From: Promethearchaeota archaeon
GTDB taxonomy: Archaea > Asgardarchaeota > Lokiarchaeia > Sigyniarchaeales > SOKP01
Reading direction: 5' to 3'
NCBI GenBank assembly: GCA_030603385.1
Contig: JAUVXW010000022.1
Coordinates: forward strand, 1 to 64,000
DNA: 64,000 nt
Position 1 is the first letter of the stretch; every line of letters begins with the position of its first letter. The notes below the pieces were generated by a model. It was not told where the DNA came from. It worked only from the letters and a program-made list of their open reading frames with translations, and searched no databases. Below are positions 9,924-18,859 of this stretch, in pieces. The translations under genes and the position numbers were made by a program.

Positions 9924-10178
9924 TTGAAAATCATCGGGACTCAATGGAAAGTCACAGAAAAACTAAAAGGCTTAAAATCTAACAACTCAAATGAAGATTG
10001 GGAAATAACTTATGCGACACCTATCTACGGTGGTTGGGACTTAATGGTTGAATGTAGATTTAATAGATTAGAAGATCTAGATAAAATCGTTATTTTCTGC
10101 AGATCTGATAAGGAATTATCTAAGTGGATAGAAGCAACTACGACTCTTATTAGTACCAAGAGGAATTATCCCCCTTAA
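9924..10178 (+). CDS. Stand-alone Lrp/AsnC ligand-binding (RAM) domain protein
   Basis: An 84-residue protein with the alpha-beta RAM/ACT-like fold seen at the C-terminus of Lrp/AsnC regulators: YGGWDLMVECRF, DLDKIVIFCR and the closing motif EATTTLISTKR. There is no helix-turn-helix, so it cannot bind DNA alone; such single-domain proteins may sense amino acids or pair with full-length Lrp proteins. TTG 9924 is the assigned start; no clear ribosome binding site is seen. It sits downstream of carAB in the same orientation but 91 nt away. Confidence 0.75.
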   Translation: MKIIGTQWKVTEKLKGLKSNNSNEDWEITYATPIYGGWDLMVECRFNRLEDLDKIVIFCRSDKELSKWIEATTTLISTKRNYPP

Positions 10179-10306
10179 TTGGATTTATTCTTATTTATTA
10201 TACCTTAATTTCTTAATTTATAACATAAAACTCTATTAATCATCAAATATTTCAAATAAAATAATTTGAGAGATTTTTTTTTTATTAAATAAGGCAATAG
10301 TAATCG

Positions 10307-12154
10307 ATGAAAAATAGAAAAAACAATACTATTCAAAAACGTATTGTTGAGTTTTCACCAGGAAAAGATCCTTTTGAAAAAGCTCGCCATAAAGGTTCAC
10401 GAAATTGGATTTTCTCGCATATTCTTTTTAAATCTAATAAGTTCTATGTTGTAATTGTGTTATTTACGACAATTTTAACTTCCAACTTAACTTCTATTAC
10501 TTCTGTTCTTATCGGTAAAGCCATAAACGATTTATATTTTGGTATTACCTCTTCATTGGTATATTATACTATTATTATCTTAATATTGAGCATTTTTTCA
10601 CCAATTTTGAGAATGATAAGCTTTGCACTAAGAGAAATTATAGCTCATAGGATGGAAAGAGACTGTAGGAGGGAATTCTATTCTAACCTTTTAGGAAAGA
10701 GCCAATCTTTTCATGAGCAAATACAAATTGGCGAATTGATGGCCCTAGCAACTAATGATGTCCGCATGCTTAATTTTCTTATTAGTCCAGGAATCTCCTT
10801 AATATTCGAATCATTCACTGCTTTGGTAATCCCTTTAATTTATATAATACTCTTTTTTCCACTTCAACTAATATTAGCTCCACTTGTGTTTGCTGTATTA
10901 TTTTTAATTTCATTGAGATCTTATGTTAAAAAAATAGCTCCAATTTCATGGAGACTAAGGGGATTCTTCGGAGGGATGAATACAACTTTAAACGAAACAC
11001 TAACGGGGATAGAAGTTGTTAAGGCTACAGTTCAAGAAGTTGGTGAATTAGAAAAGTACATTTTAAACGCGAGGGGATATCGAGATGCTTTTATTGATCA
11101 AGGGAAAGTCCAGGCAAAATATATTCCTTTCTTAATATTAGCCCTAACTATTACTTTTGGTCTAACTCATGCAATTAGTCTAAATTTAATACTTGGGAAT
11201 CTATTGTTCCCAATTGGTTCCATTATTGGATATTTAGCGTTATTAAGGCAATTACGTTTTCCTACTCAAATTTCTCTATTTGTTTTTGCAATGGTTCGGG
11301 TAGCAATTACCAGTGCTCAAAGATTACTTAATATAATGAATCGAGAGACCGAAATTGATGAAAATATTGAAGGAATTTCGAAATCATTAGACGGAAGAAT
11401 AAAATTCGAGAATATGTCATTTTCTTACCCAGGAAGTGAAAAACCAGTATTAAAAAATATCAATTTGGAGGTGAAGCCAGGACAGACAGTAGCTTTTGTA
11501 GGTACAACGGGTTCAGGAAAAACAACACTAACCAAATTGATATCTCGTTTATATGATGTTGATAAAGGCAAAATATTAATTGATAATATTGATATCCGAG
11601 AATATGCTTTAAAATCGTTGAGGAGTCAAATATCATATATAGAACAAGATGTTTTCCTGTTTTCAGATTCAATTTTTAACAATATTTCATTTGGTAGAAC
11701 GTCCTCTAAGGAAGAAATTATTCAAGTAGCTAAAGAAGCTCAAGCTCATGATTTTATTTGTCAATTACCTAACCAATATGATTCTGAAGTTGGAGAGAGG
11801 GGCGTTCAATTGAGTGGTGGGGAAAGACAAAGAATAGCAATCGCTAGAGCATTTCTCTCTGATCCAAGAATTCTTGTTTTGGATGATTCAACTTCATCAA
11901 TAGATTCAAACACCGAGGATAAAATTCAAAGAGCAATTCGAAATATTCTCAAGGATAGAACAACACTTCTCATAACGCATAGGCTTTCACAGATAAGATG
12001 GGCAGACCTAATAATTGTCTTAAAAAGGGGAGAAATAACCGCAATGGGAACTCATGATGAACTTTTATCAACTTCAGATGAATATCAAAAAATCTTTATC
12101 AAAAAGTTTGATGTAGACATAGACCAAATAATAAAACACAAGGAGGCTTCTTGA
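10307..12154 (+). CDS. ABC exporter half-transporter, degenerate-site subunit
   Basis: A 615-residue type IV ABC exporter half: an N-terminal six-helix membrane domain (about residues 40-330) and a nucleotide-binding domain (about 360-600) with Walker A GTTGSGKTT, signature LSGGERQR, Walker B ILVLDDSTSSID and switch HRLSQI. The usual catalytic Glu after Walker B is Asp here (LDDS rather than LDEA). That, with the altered signature of the next gene product, is the pattern of heterodimeric exporters such as TM287/288, in which one of the two ATP sites is degenerate. Substrate could be a drug, lipid or peptide. It is followed after 3 nt by its partner. Confidence 0.93.
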   Translation: MKNRKNNTIQKRIVEFSPGKDPFEKARHKGSRNWIFSHILFKSNKFYVVIVLFTTILTSNLTSITSVLIGKAINDLYFGITSSLVYYTIIILILSIFSPILRMISFALREIIAHRMERDCRREFYSNLLGKSQSFHEQIQIGELMALATNDVRMLNFLISPGISLIFESFTALVIPLIYIILFFPLQLILAPLVFAVLFLISLRSYVKKIAPISWRLRGFFGGMNTTLNETLTGIEVVKATVQEVGELEKYILNARGYRDAFIDQGKVQAKYIPFLILALTITFGLTHAISLNLILGNLLFPIGSIIGYLALLRQLRFPTQISLFVFAMVRVAITSAQRLLNIMNRETEIDENIEGISKSLDGRIKFENMSFSYPGSEKPVLKNINLEVKPGQTVAFVGTTGSGKTTLTKLISRLYDVDKGKILIDNIDIREYALKSLRSQISYIEQDVFLFSDSIFNNISFGRTSSKEEIIQVAKEAQAHDFICQLPNQYDSEVGERGVQLSGGERQRIAIARAFLSDPRILVLDDSTSSIDSNTEDKIQRAIRNILKDRTTLLITHRLSQIRWADLIIVLKRGEITAMGTHDELLSTSDEYQKIFIKKFDVDIDQIIKHKEAS

Positions 12155-12157
12155 AAC

Positions 12158-13972
12158 ATGTGGGTTGGACTAGAAGCTGAGGAATATGACAGAGAATTTT
12201 CAGATAGAGCCTTAATAAAACGGATCTTGCAATATTTTAGCCCGTATAAACGTCCCATGGGATTTGTAGTGTTCCTTTTAACCATTGCTTCTCTCTCTAG
12301 TTCTCTCATACCAATTTTGACGACTGTAGTTCTAAATAATATAGAAACCAATAGAAATGTAGTATATATTATTTTTGTAATAACACTTACTTTTACGTTG
12401 AATATATTAGGATGGGTTTTTAATTATTTTAGACGTCGTAAAATTTCTACAATCATTGGAGATGTGGTATTAGATTTAAGAAGGGATGCGGGGGAAGCAG
12501 TTTTAAATCATGATTTATCTTTTTTTGATAGAAATCCGATTGGTAAGATAGTGAGTCGAACTAATACAGATTCTAGAGATGTGGGTCAAATTGTTGAGCT
12601 CTCCCTTGATTTAGTATCCTCTTTTTTTATAGTAATTTTTTTATTAGTAATAATGGTTTTTATGAATATCATGTTATTTTTCGCAACATTGATTTCATTT
12701 CCTTTATTTTTTATTATAGCACTCTCTTATCGTAAAATTGCAAGAAGGAGAGCGTTATTAGGACAACGAGCACTCGCTTCCGTTAATGCATATGTCAAAG
12801 AAAGTTTCTCGGGAATTCAGATTGCAAAAACCTTCCGACAGGAACAAAAATTATATGAGACTTTTAATGAAGTAAATGACACCTCTTACAGAGTTAATCT
12901 ACGAAGAGGCTTTGTTTTTAGTGTGGTATGGCCTGCTTTGAGCATGATTCAAGGGTTGGTATTAACTTTAATAGTATTTCTTGGGGGATCAAGGGTAATA
13001 GATGGTACAATAAGTATCGGAGATTTGAACCTGTTTTTATCTGGGTTAGGTTTTCTATTTTTTCCATTGTTGTCTATTGCCTCATTTTGGCCAGTTTTTC
13101 AGACAGGTATGGCTGCTTCAGAGCGAATTTTTGCTTTAATAGATGCATTACCATTAATTGTTCAAAATGATAATATAAAACCACCAAGGCTTAATGGTGA
13201 AATTGAGTTTAGGAATGTTAATTTTAGATATGAAGCATCTAAGGAAATATTTCAAAATTTTAATTTAAAAATTAAACCTGGAGAATCTTTAGCTATTGTA
13301 GGTCATACAGGTGCAGGAAAATCAAGTTTAGCAAAATTGCTTGCTAGATTTTATGAATTTCAAGAAGGAGATATTTTAGTAGATGGAATTAGCATAAAGA
13401 GTTACGATCTAAATGAATATCGTAAACAGATTGGAATAATACCACAAACTCCGTTTCTTTGGGCTGATTCTCTCGAAAATAATATCAAATACTGTTGTAA
13501 AAATGCCACAGAAGAAGCTGTTTTTAATGCCCTTAATAACTCTAGTGGTTTTGATTGGATTGAAGATCTATCAAATGGTTTAAAGACTTATACTGGTGAA
13601 CGAGGTTGTCTAATTTCAATGGGACAGCGCCAATTAGTAGTTTTTGCTAGGGTCTTATTAGAAAACCCCTCAATCCTCATATTGGATGAAGCAACGGCGT
13701 CTGTCGATCCTTTTACTGAAACAAGAATTCAAGATGCATTACAAAAAACAATTGAAGGGCGAACATCCATCATTATTGCACATCGACTTTGGACAGTGAG
13801 GCATGTTGATCGTATAATTGTACTCGATCACGGACAAATTGTCGAGGAAGGTAATCATGATGAGCTAATGGCTAAAGGAGGAACTTATGCTGAGCTTTAC
13901 AACACATACTTCCGCCATCAATCGTTAGAATACATAGAAAAAATGAAAGAAATTGTGGAAAACAAGACTTAA
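12158..13972 (+). CDS. ABC exporter half-transporter, consensus Walker B subunit
   Basis: A 604-residue partner of the preceding ABC half-transporter: membrane domain at about 35-320, then a nucleotide-binding domain with Walker A GHTGAGKSS, a degenerate signature ISMGQRQL in place of LSGGQ, canonical Walker B with catalytic Glu (ILILDEATASVD) and HRLWTV. Together with the upstream protein it should make one active ATP site (this Walker A/B plus partner LSGGE) and one degenerate site (partner Walker A with Asp plus ISMGQ). AGGAGG about 14 nt before the ATG supports the start. The operon ends here; the next gene is convergent. Confidence 0.93.
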   Translation: MWVGLEAEEYDREFSDRALIKRILQYFSPYKRPMGFVVFLLTIASLSSSLIPILTTVVLNNIETNRNVVYIIFVITLTFTLNILGWVFNYFRRRKISTIIGDVVLDLRRDAGEAVLNHDLSFFDRNPIGKIVSRTNTDSRDVGQIVELSLDLVSSFFIVIFLLVIMVFMNIMLFFATLISFPLFFIIALSYRKIARRRALLGQRALASVNAYVKESFSGIQIAKTFRQEQKLYETFNEVNDTSYRVNLRRGFVFSVVWPALSMIQGLVLTLIVFLGGSRVIDGTISIGDLNLFLSGLGFLFFPLLSIASFWPVFQTGMAASERIFALIDALPLIVQNDNIKPPRLNGEIEFRNVNFRYEASKEIFQNFNLKIKPGESLAIVGHTGAGKSSLAKLLARFYEFQEGDILVDGISIKSYDLNEYRKQIGIIPQTPFLWADSLENNIKYCCKNATEEAVFNALNNSSGFDWIEDLSNGLKTYTGERGCLISMGQRQLVVFARVLLENPSILILDEATASVDPFTETRIQDALQKTIEGRTSIIIAHRLWTVRHVDRIIVLDHGQIVEEGNHDELMAKGGTYAELYNTYFRHQSLEYIEKMKEIVENKT

Positions 13973-14010
13973 CAAGTGAAATTTAAAAAAAAAGTTTGAA
14001 AATAATTAAG

Positions 14011-14553
14011 TTAATCTGCTATTTTTGCTATAATATATGCGAAGATTAAAATTCCCCCAGCAACCATTGTTAATATCATACCTAATCCCATGGTAAATCC
14101 AAAAATAATCCCATACTCCTCTAAGATTCCAGGAATGATAGCGACCATAATTACAATCACTACTACTTGAGAAATTATCTTGGCAATTCCAGAACCTAAC
14201 CATCTTTTTCTTGCTTTTTTGACCTCTTTACTTCCAGTTTTAACTCTAATTGCTCCGATTAGTAATGTCAAAGCATCAAGTCCATACCCAACTGCAAATA
14301 TAATCCCTACCCACATGAATGCATTTCGCACATTTTCAGCATCTGAGTATAAACCGACATAAGCTTCAAGCTCCTCTAAAAAGCTACCCCCAAAAGGTAA
14401 AAGATCTCCCGCAACAGAGAAATCAGGTGGAGGTGGGTGAGGCGCAATATAATAATCCATAGAAAGATACATAATAGGTAAGAATAGTAGAACTATCATT
14501 AACACAACGACGATTATTGGAAATAGAAAAATCCAATCTTTTGTTTCCGCCAA
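14011..14553 (-). CDS. Tetraspan-type small membrane protein
   Basis: A 180-residue integral membrane protein with about four hydrophobic helices (near residues 8-32, 76-100, 120-145 and 150-177) and a proline-rich extracytoplasmic stretch (PHPPPPDF) after helix 1. The N-terminus MAETKDWIFLFPIIV resembles that of the membrane protein at 58414-58965 (MADWKEYIWVLPIIGG), so both probably belong to one expanded lineage-specific family. Function unknown. TTG start with AGGGA about 8 nt upstream. It is convergent with the ABC exporter. Confidence 0.7.
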   Translation of the reverse strand: MAETKDWIFLFPIIVVVLMIVLLFLPIMYLSMDYYIAPHPPPPDFSVAGDLLPFGGSFLEELEAYVGLYSDAENVRNAFMWVGIIFAVGYGLDALTLLIGAIRVKTGSKEVKKARKRWLGSGIAKIISQVVVIVIMVAIIPGILEEYGIIFGFTMGLGMILTMVAGGILIFAYIIAKIAD

Positions 14554-14933
14554 ATTTATTCCCTTTTTGTTTTTTATAAAATTTTTTTAATAACAAGAAA
14601 TAATAAACTACCTTTTAAAAAGCTTATAGAAAAAATTGAACTATATAAGAAAATAATTTTAAAAATTTATAAACGGGTTATATATCGAGTTCTCTCCCAT
14701 TCACTTACTACAAGTTTAAAAAGCTTATAGCAAATTGGTATAAGAATTTCTAAAAAAGACCATTTCTAAAAATTAAAACTAAAATTAATTTTTGGGCAAT
14801 AATTACCCTTAAATTTGAATCTGTAAATCCGTACTTGATAATTATTATATTCTTATAATATTTATTTAATCATGGATACACATATATATCAAGTAATGAT
14901 AAAAATCTCTTTGCTAAAAAGTAAGTGAAATTA
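14554..14933. other. AT-rich intergenic region with a repeated motif
   Basis: About 380 nt between divergent genes. I see no open frame of note. The 15-mer TTTAAAAAGCTTATAG-type string occurs twice (around 14615-14629 and 14715-14730); related AAGCTTATA strings occur in other intergenic regions. It may include promoter elements for one or both neighbours. Confidence 0.4.
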
Positions 14934-15422
14934 ATGCCATCCGAATATTTTGATGAACGGTATTATAATGGTGATGAAGATATTAGTGAATCTGAACTTC
15001 TTTTAAGACGAGATTTTGATGTAACCGGAAAAGAATTAGAAAGTTTGACTGAGTTCCTAAGCAACATTCTTAAACATTGTGATTTCGAAATATTGGCATT
15101 AACCAGTAGAAATGGGATGCTAGTTTCTGCTGTTTTCATTAACATTATTAAAAACCTTCATAAAGAGTTCGATCTTCTATATTCTCGTTACTTATGGGAT
15201 TATGAAGATGTTAATGGTAATAATAAAGAGTTTATTAAAAAAGGATGGAGCGATATAGAAATACGAGGGGAATTGGGTAAATTGATCGTTGCAGAAGCAG
15301 GAATATTTCTGTTAATAGGTGTATTATTTAAAAAATCAGATTTAAAGAAATTGGAAACAATAATTCAATATTATTCGGGAGAAATCAGAAAAAGATTCCA
15401 TAAAAAGTTCCTTGAGAGATAA
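14934..15422 (+). CDS. Hypothetical protein, possibly divergent roadblock-like
   Basis: A protein of 162 residues. The middle and C-terminal part alternates strands and helices: DFEILALTSRNGMLVSAVF, then GKLIVAEAGIFLLIGVLF, then a long C-terminal helix. This order recalls a roadblock/LC7 or longin profilin-like fold, of which Asgard archaea have many, but the match is weak. ATG 14934 is preferred over GTG 14925 because GTGA then sits 5 nt upstream. It is convergent with glnA, 118 nt away. Confidence 0.6.
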   Translation: MPSEYFDERYYNGDEDISESELLLRRDFDVTGKELESLTEFLSNILKHCDFEILALTSRNGMLVSAVFINIIKNLHKEFDLLYSRYLWDYEDVNGNNKEFIKKGWSDIEIRGELGKLIVAEAGIFLLIGVLFKKSDLKKLETIIQYYSGEIRKRFHKKFLER

Positions 15423-15540
15423 AAAATTGTAAATTAAGAAAAAAAAAATATAGTTTTGATAAAAATAATTAACTAAAATATGAGGGAGGTAATAATTAAA
15501 TTTATTAAAGAAATTAGCCAAAACTTTATTAAGCAAGATT

Positions 15541-16890
15541 TTATAACCTTATGTAGCGATTTCTTTCCCATTCCGAGACTACTACTCTGTAAGCATTATA
15601 CTCTTCAAGCTTAGCATAGTAATAGTTCTTGAAAGCAGTCTCTCCAAAAATTTCCTTCATCAATTCAGAGTCTTTGAATTCTTTTAATGCTTCCTGGAGG
15701 CTTCCTGGCAAAGATATAATCCCTTCCTTTTCCATTTCCTTGGAAGTAAGATGATAAACATTTCTATCTGTCGCTTCAGGAATCTCGATGTTATCTGATA
15801 AAATCCCCTCCAATCCGGCTGCTAAGAGCACACTAAACTGAAGATATGGATTTCCTGATGGATCTGGGCAACGGATCTCTACTCTAGCAGCATTAGGGCT
15901 CCCATGAAAATCAGGTACTCTAAGCAAAGGTGATCTATTTCGAAATCCCCATGCGAGATAGACAGGTGCTTCATATCCAGGAACAAGTCTCTTATAGGAA
16001 TTTGGCCAACTACTTAAAACAGCACACATAGCCCTGGCATGCTTTAATTGACCAGCAATCCATTTCTTCATGAGATGTGAAATATTATCACCATCTTTCT
16101 CATCGTAAAATACATTTTTTCCATTATTCCATAAAGATTGATGTACATGCATCCCAGAACCATTTATTCCATGAAAAGGCTTAGCCATAAACGTTCCTAC
16201 AAGATTATGATTCGCAGCAACAGTTTTAACTATTGTTTTTATTGTAATTGTATTATCAGCTGTATTTACGGCTTTATCATACCGGAAATCTATTTCATGT
16301 TGGCCAAAAGCGACTTCATGATGGACGCATTCAACGGAGATCCCCATAGCATCGCAGTATTCTGCAATCGTATATCTTATCATTTCACTTATATCATAAG
16401 GGTCATAATCGAAATAACCTCGCAGATCTGAAGGTTTAAATTCTTGTTTAGTATCTGGAGTTAGTATAAAAAATTCCATTTCTGGAGCACAATAATAAGA
16501 ATAACCATGATCTTCTACTTTTTTTACAGCTCGCTGCAAGATATAGCGAGGATCTCCTTTATATCGTTCACCATCTGGTTTATAGATATCACAAATAGCT
16601 CTTGCAACCTTATTTTCCTTTCTCCATGGTAAAAGATAAAAAGTACTGGGATCTGGGAGTGCAACCTTATCAGATTCCTCAATAGCACCATATCCTGTTA
16701 TTGAACTTCCATCAAAACTCTGACCAATTTCAAAGATATCTTCAATCCTTTTAGAATTAACCTCAAACGATTTTATAATACCATGAATATCCGTAAATTG
16801 GAGATAAATGAACTTAACGTCATCCTCCTTTATTTTTTCGATTACGACTTCACACAATTCTTTCCTTTTTGGATTATCTTTTTCAATCAT
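15541..16890 (-). CDS. glnA: Glutamine synthetase, type I
   Basis: A 449-residue GSI-type glutamine synthetase: glutamate + ammonia + ATP to glutamine. Signatures: FDGSSITGYGAIEESD near residue 55-70, EMEFFIL, the metal/ATP motif NGSGMHVHQSLW, RNRSPLLRVP and ARVEIRCPDPSGNPYLQFS. Length is typical for the short (alpha) GSI of archaea. It is divergent from an Lrp/AsnC regulator across a 173-nt shared promoter region, which suggests direct control by that regulator. It heads the nitrogen-assimilation block extending to 29.4 kb. Confidence 0.97.
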   Translation of the reverse strand: MIEKDNPKRKELCEVVIEKIKEDDVKFIYLQFTDIHGIIKSFEVNSKRIEDIFEIGQSFDGSSITGYGAIEESDKVALPDPSTFYLLPWRKENKVARAICDIYKPDGERYKGDPRYILQRAVKKVEDHGYSYYCAPEMEFFILTPDTKQEFKPSDLRGYFDYDPYDISEMIRYTIAEYCDAMGISVECVHHEVAFGQHEIDFRYDKAVNTADNTITIKTIVKTVAANHNLVGTFMAKPFHGINGSGMHVHQSLWNNGKNVFYDEKDGDNISHLMKKWIAGQLKHARAMCAVLSSWPNSYKRLVPGYEAPVYLAWGFRNRSPLLRVPDFHGSPNAARVEIRCPDPSGNPYLQFSVLLAAGLEGILSDNIEIPEATDRNVYHLTSKEMEKEGIISLPGSLQEALKEFKDSELMKEIFGETAFKNYYYAKLEEYNAYRVVVSEWERNRYIRL

Positions 16891-17063
16891 CTTATTTTAA
16901 TTAAAAACTTTCTTATATTAATATAATTAAATGCAATTACACTTAAAAATCATTTGATCTTTTTCAGAAACTACCTCAAATTCTGAACTTTTTAAATTAG
17001 TTTTTGTCGGCGAATGAAAAAAATCCGTTATATTTATTAGGAAATAAAACCCACTATTACTAG

Positions 17064-17594
17064 ATGAATGTTATTAAAGATAACAAGGTTGATGAGTTAG
17101 ACCTTGAAATATTGAAAATTCTAAGTATTGATAGTCGAAAAAATAAGAGTACTATAGCTGAAGATCTAAAACGTTCACCAAATACCATAATTAAGCATGT
17201 TAAAGATTTAGAGGAGGCTGGTATCATTAAAAATTATGGTATTCAAATTGATTATGAGAAATTAGGCTATGAAATTATAGCCATTATAGAAATAACTGTT
17301 TCAAAAGGTAAGATGTTTGAAGTCGAGGAAAAAATAGCACAAAATCCCAATGTATATGGAGTTTATGATCTAACAGGAACCTATGATGCTCTAATTTTGG
17401 CAAGATTTAAAACGAGATCAGAACTCAGTAAGATGATAAAAGAAGACATCCACGCATCACCTTTCGTTGAGCGCACTAATACACATATAGTATTGAATAT
17501 AATTAAAGAAAAAAGCTCCTTAGCTGAATTAATAACAAAAGAAGATGAGAATAAGAAACTACTAGAAATAAATCAAATTAAAAGCGAACTTTAG
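17064..17594 (+). CDS. Lrp/AsnC family transcriptional regulator
   Basis: A 176-residue regulator. Residues 10-60 form the winged helix-turn-helix (VDELDLEILKILSIDSRKNK, then TIAEDLKRSPNTIIKHVKDL), and 65-145 the RAM ligand domain (IIAIIEITVSKGKMFEV, GVYDLTGTYDALILARF, and NTHIVLNIIKE). A charged C-terminal tail of about 25 residues follows. Its position, divergent from glnA and upstream of glutamate synthase genes, suggests it senses glutamine or another amino acid and controls nitrogen assimilation. Palindromic TTTTGTCAAAA-type sites at 17721, 17761 and 28137 are candidate operators. Confidence 0.92.
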   Translation: MNVIKDNKVDELDLEILKILSIDSRKNKSTIAEDLKRSPNTIIKHVKDLEEAGIIKNYGIQIDYEKLGYEIIAIIEITVSKGKMFEVEEKIAQNPNVYGVYDLTGTYDALILARFKTRSELSKMIKEDIHASPFVERTNTHIVLNIIKEKSSLAELITKEDENKKLLEINQIKSEL

Positions 17595-17720
17595 AAAATG
17601 TTTTATTCATAACCTATGTTATTAAAAATGTTTCATCAAAATTATCAGGATCTCTAATTTCGTTCACATCTTATCGAAAACTTTTTGTAGAATCCTGAAA
17701 TTATTTCAATAAAAACACAC

Positions 17721-17774
17721 TTTTGTCAAAAATTCATTCACTTTTAATAAAATTCTTGAATTTTGTCGAAAATT
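17721..17774. promoter_or_regulatory. Paired operator-like palindromes TTTTGTC(A/G)AAAA
   Basis: TTTTGTCAAAAATT at 17721-17734 and TTTTGTCGAAAATT at 17761-17774. The first contains a perfect palindrome TTTTG-T-CAAAA. The 40-nt spacing is close to four helical turns, as expected for cooperative binding by an oligomeric regulator such as Lrp. A related near-palindrome lies before GDH2 at 28137-28154, and TTTTTGTCGGCG occurs in the glnA/lrp gap at about 17001. Confidence 0.4.
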
Positions 17775-17975
17775 AAAAGATTTTAGGTAAAAATTGTTCA
17801 ATAAATGACAGTAAATATTAAATAGGAGTATCCTAAAACTAAAGAGTTTTCATTTCTATTCTCGAATATCTTCAATCCGTTCAGTATTGATCTAAAATCT
17901 TGTAAACATTTTTAGAAAAATCAGAAAAAACTAGAAGAAAGTTTAAATAATCATGATCCTATATTATACTAACTA

Positions 17976-17991
17976 CGGGAGAAAGTTCCCG
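17976..17991 (+). promoter_or_regulatory. Small GC-clamped hairpin in leader
   Basis: CGGGA-gaaagt-TCCCG, a perfect 5-bp stem in very AT-rich surroundings, 59 nt before the ATG at 18051. Possible leader structure or transcript-end signal for an upstream RNA; function not known. Confidence 0.35.
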
Positions 17992-18050
17992 CAATTATAA
18001 AACAAAGGTAATTAAAAAAAATAAAATAATAAATTTTCAAGTAGGAGGTA

Positions 18051-18284
18051 ATGCAAATAACAATTCAAGAGTATTTTCGAACATGGGAAGAAATTTGCTT
18101 AGAAAAGTTAAGAGAAATAGGAAGAAGCTCATCAGCAGAATGGGCTAGGGCAATGGGATATGGAGAAAACCGTAATGGAGTGACAACAGTGATTAAGCGA
18201 ATTAAAAAAACTATGCCTGAAAGGTTAATGATTTATTATAATGCAAGACCACGATTATATGAAGTGGTACAAGGAGAGATTTGA
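18051..18284 (+). CDS. Small helical, possible HTH protein
   Basis: A 77-residue basic protein that I cannot assign to a named family. The segment SSSAEWARAMGYGENRNGVT followed by VIKRIKK looks like a helix-turn-helix, and the ending RPRLYEVVQ resembles a short wing strand. It has the best ribosome binding site in the window (AGGAGGT immediately before ATG). It is followed after 18 nt by a zinc-ribbon protein and then glutamate synthase, so a role in controlling those genes is possible but unproven. Confidence 0.65.
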   Translation: MQITIQEYFRTWEEICLEKLREIGRSSSAEWARAMGYGENRNGVTTVIKRIKKTMPERLMIYYNARPRLYEVVQGEI

Positions 18285-18302
18285 AAAAGAGTGTGAATTA
18301 AA

Positions 18303-18800
18303 ATGCCGTTAAAATGTCAAATTTGTGGAGAAGAATATTTATACGATGGAAAGATATGCCATACCTGCGAAGAAACTGCCATAACTAGCGGTTTAAGTTC
18401 TCAAGATGGAAATTATCGTAAGTGGAGATGTGATAATTTTACAGAATTAAACGGTTTAGTATTTGGAAGTAATCTAGATAACAGAAAAGAATTAAAATTG
18501 ATTGAATGTCCTGAATGTGGAGAAAAATATTCATATGGCAGGATAATATGCCATACTTGTAAGGGCAATTCAATACCGTTTGGAAGAATATTCGAGTCAG
18601 AGAGAAAAGCACGTAGGTGGAATTGTGATACCACAATGGCTTGTATGGAGTTATTAGCATCTGATTTAGATCCCCTTGAGTCAATTGTAAAAGAAGTACC
18701 CCATTTAGAAAAACTCGAGAATAATGAACGCGATTGGAACATATTTAACAATATACAAATTAATGAAAGAAAATTAAATAATTTTTTAAAGTTTGAGTGA
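18303..18800 (+). CDS. Tandem zinc-ribbon protein
   Basis: A 165-residue protein built of two copies of one module. Module 1 begins CQICGEEYLYDGKICHTC (about residues 5-22), module 2 CPECGEKYSYGRIICHTC (about 63-80); each CxxC...CxxC set should bind one zinc ion. Each is followed by a segment ending in RKWRCD or RRWNCD. The C-terminal 40 residues are acidic and helical with no motif. No known name. It lies between the small HTH-like gene and glutamate synthase, all on the same strand, so it may be an operon-specific regulator or accessory factor. Confidence 0.7.
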   Translation: MPLKCQICGEEYLYDGKICHTCEETAITSGLSSQDGNYRKWRCDNFTELNGLVFGSNLDNRKELKLIECPECGEKYSYGRIICHTCKGNSIPFGRIFESERKARRWNCDTTMACMELLASDLDPLESIVKEVPHLEKLENNERDWNIFNNIQINERKLNNFLKFE

Positions 18801-18859
18801 AAATTTAAAAATTCAAAAATAAAGAATAGAAAAATAAAACAAGGGAGTTAAGAGAAAAA

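Larger units (their letters stand above)
17595..18050. other. Long leader/regulatory region upstream of the small-protein and gltB genes
   Basis: 456 nt without a gene. It holds two direct copies of a TTTTGTC-A/G-AAAATT motif spaced exactly 40 nt apart, and a hairpin near its 3' end; both are listed separately. The remainder is AT-rich sequence in which I see nothing definite. Its length suggests regulatory content for the downstream genes. Confidence 0.5.

Noticed and set aside
10307..13972. Lipid flippase or peptide exporter assignment for the ABC pair
   Set aside because: Sequence motifs define the exporter type only; nothing in the membrane domains or neighbours indicates the substrate.
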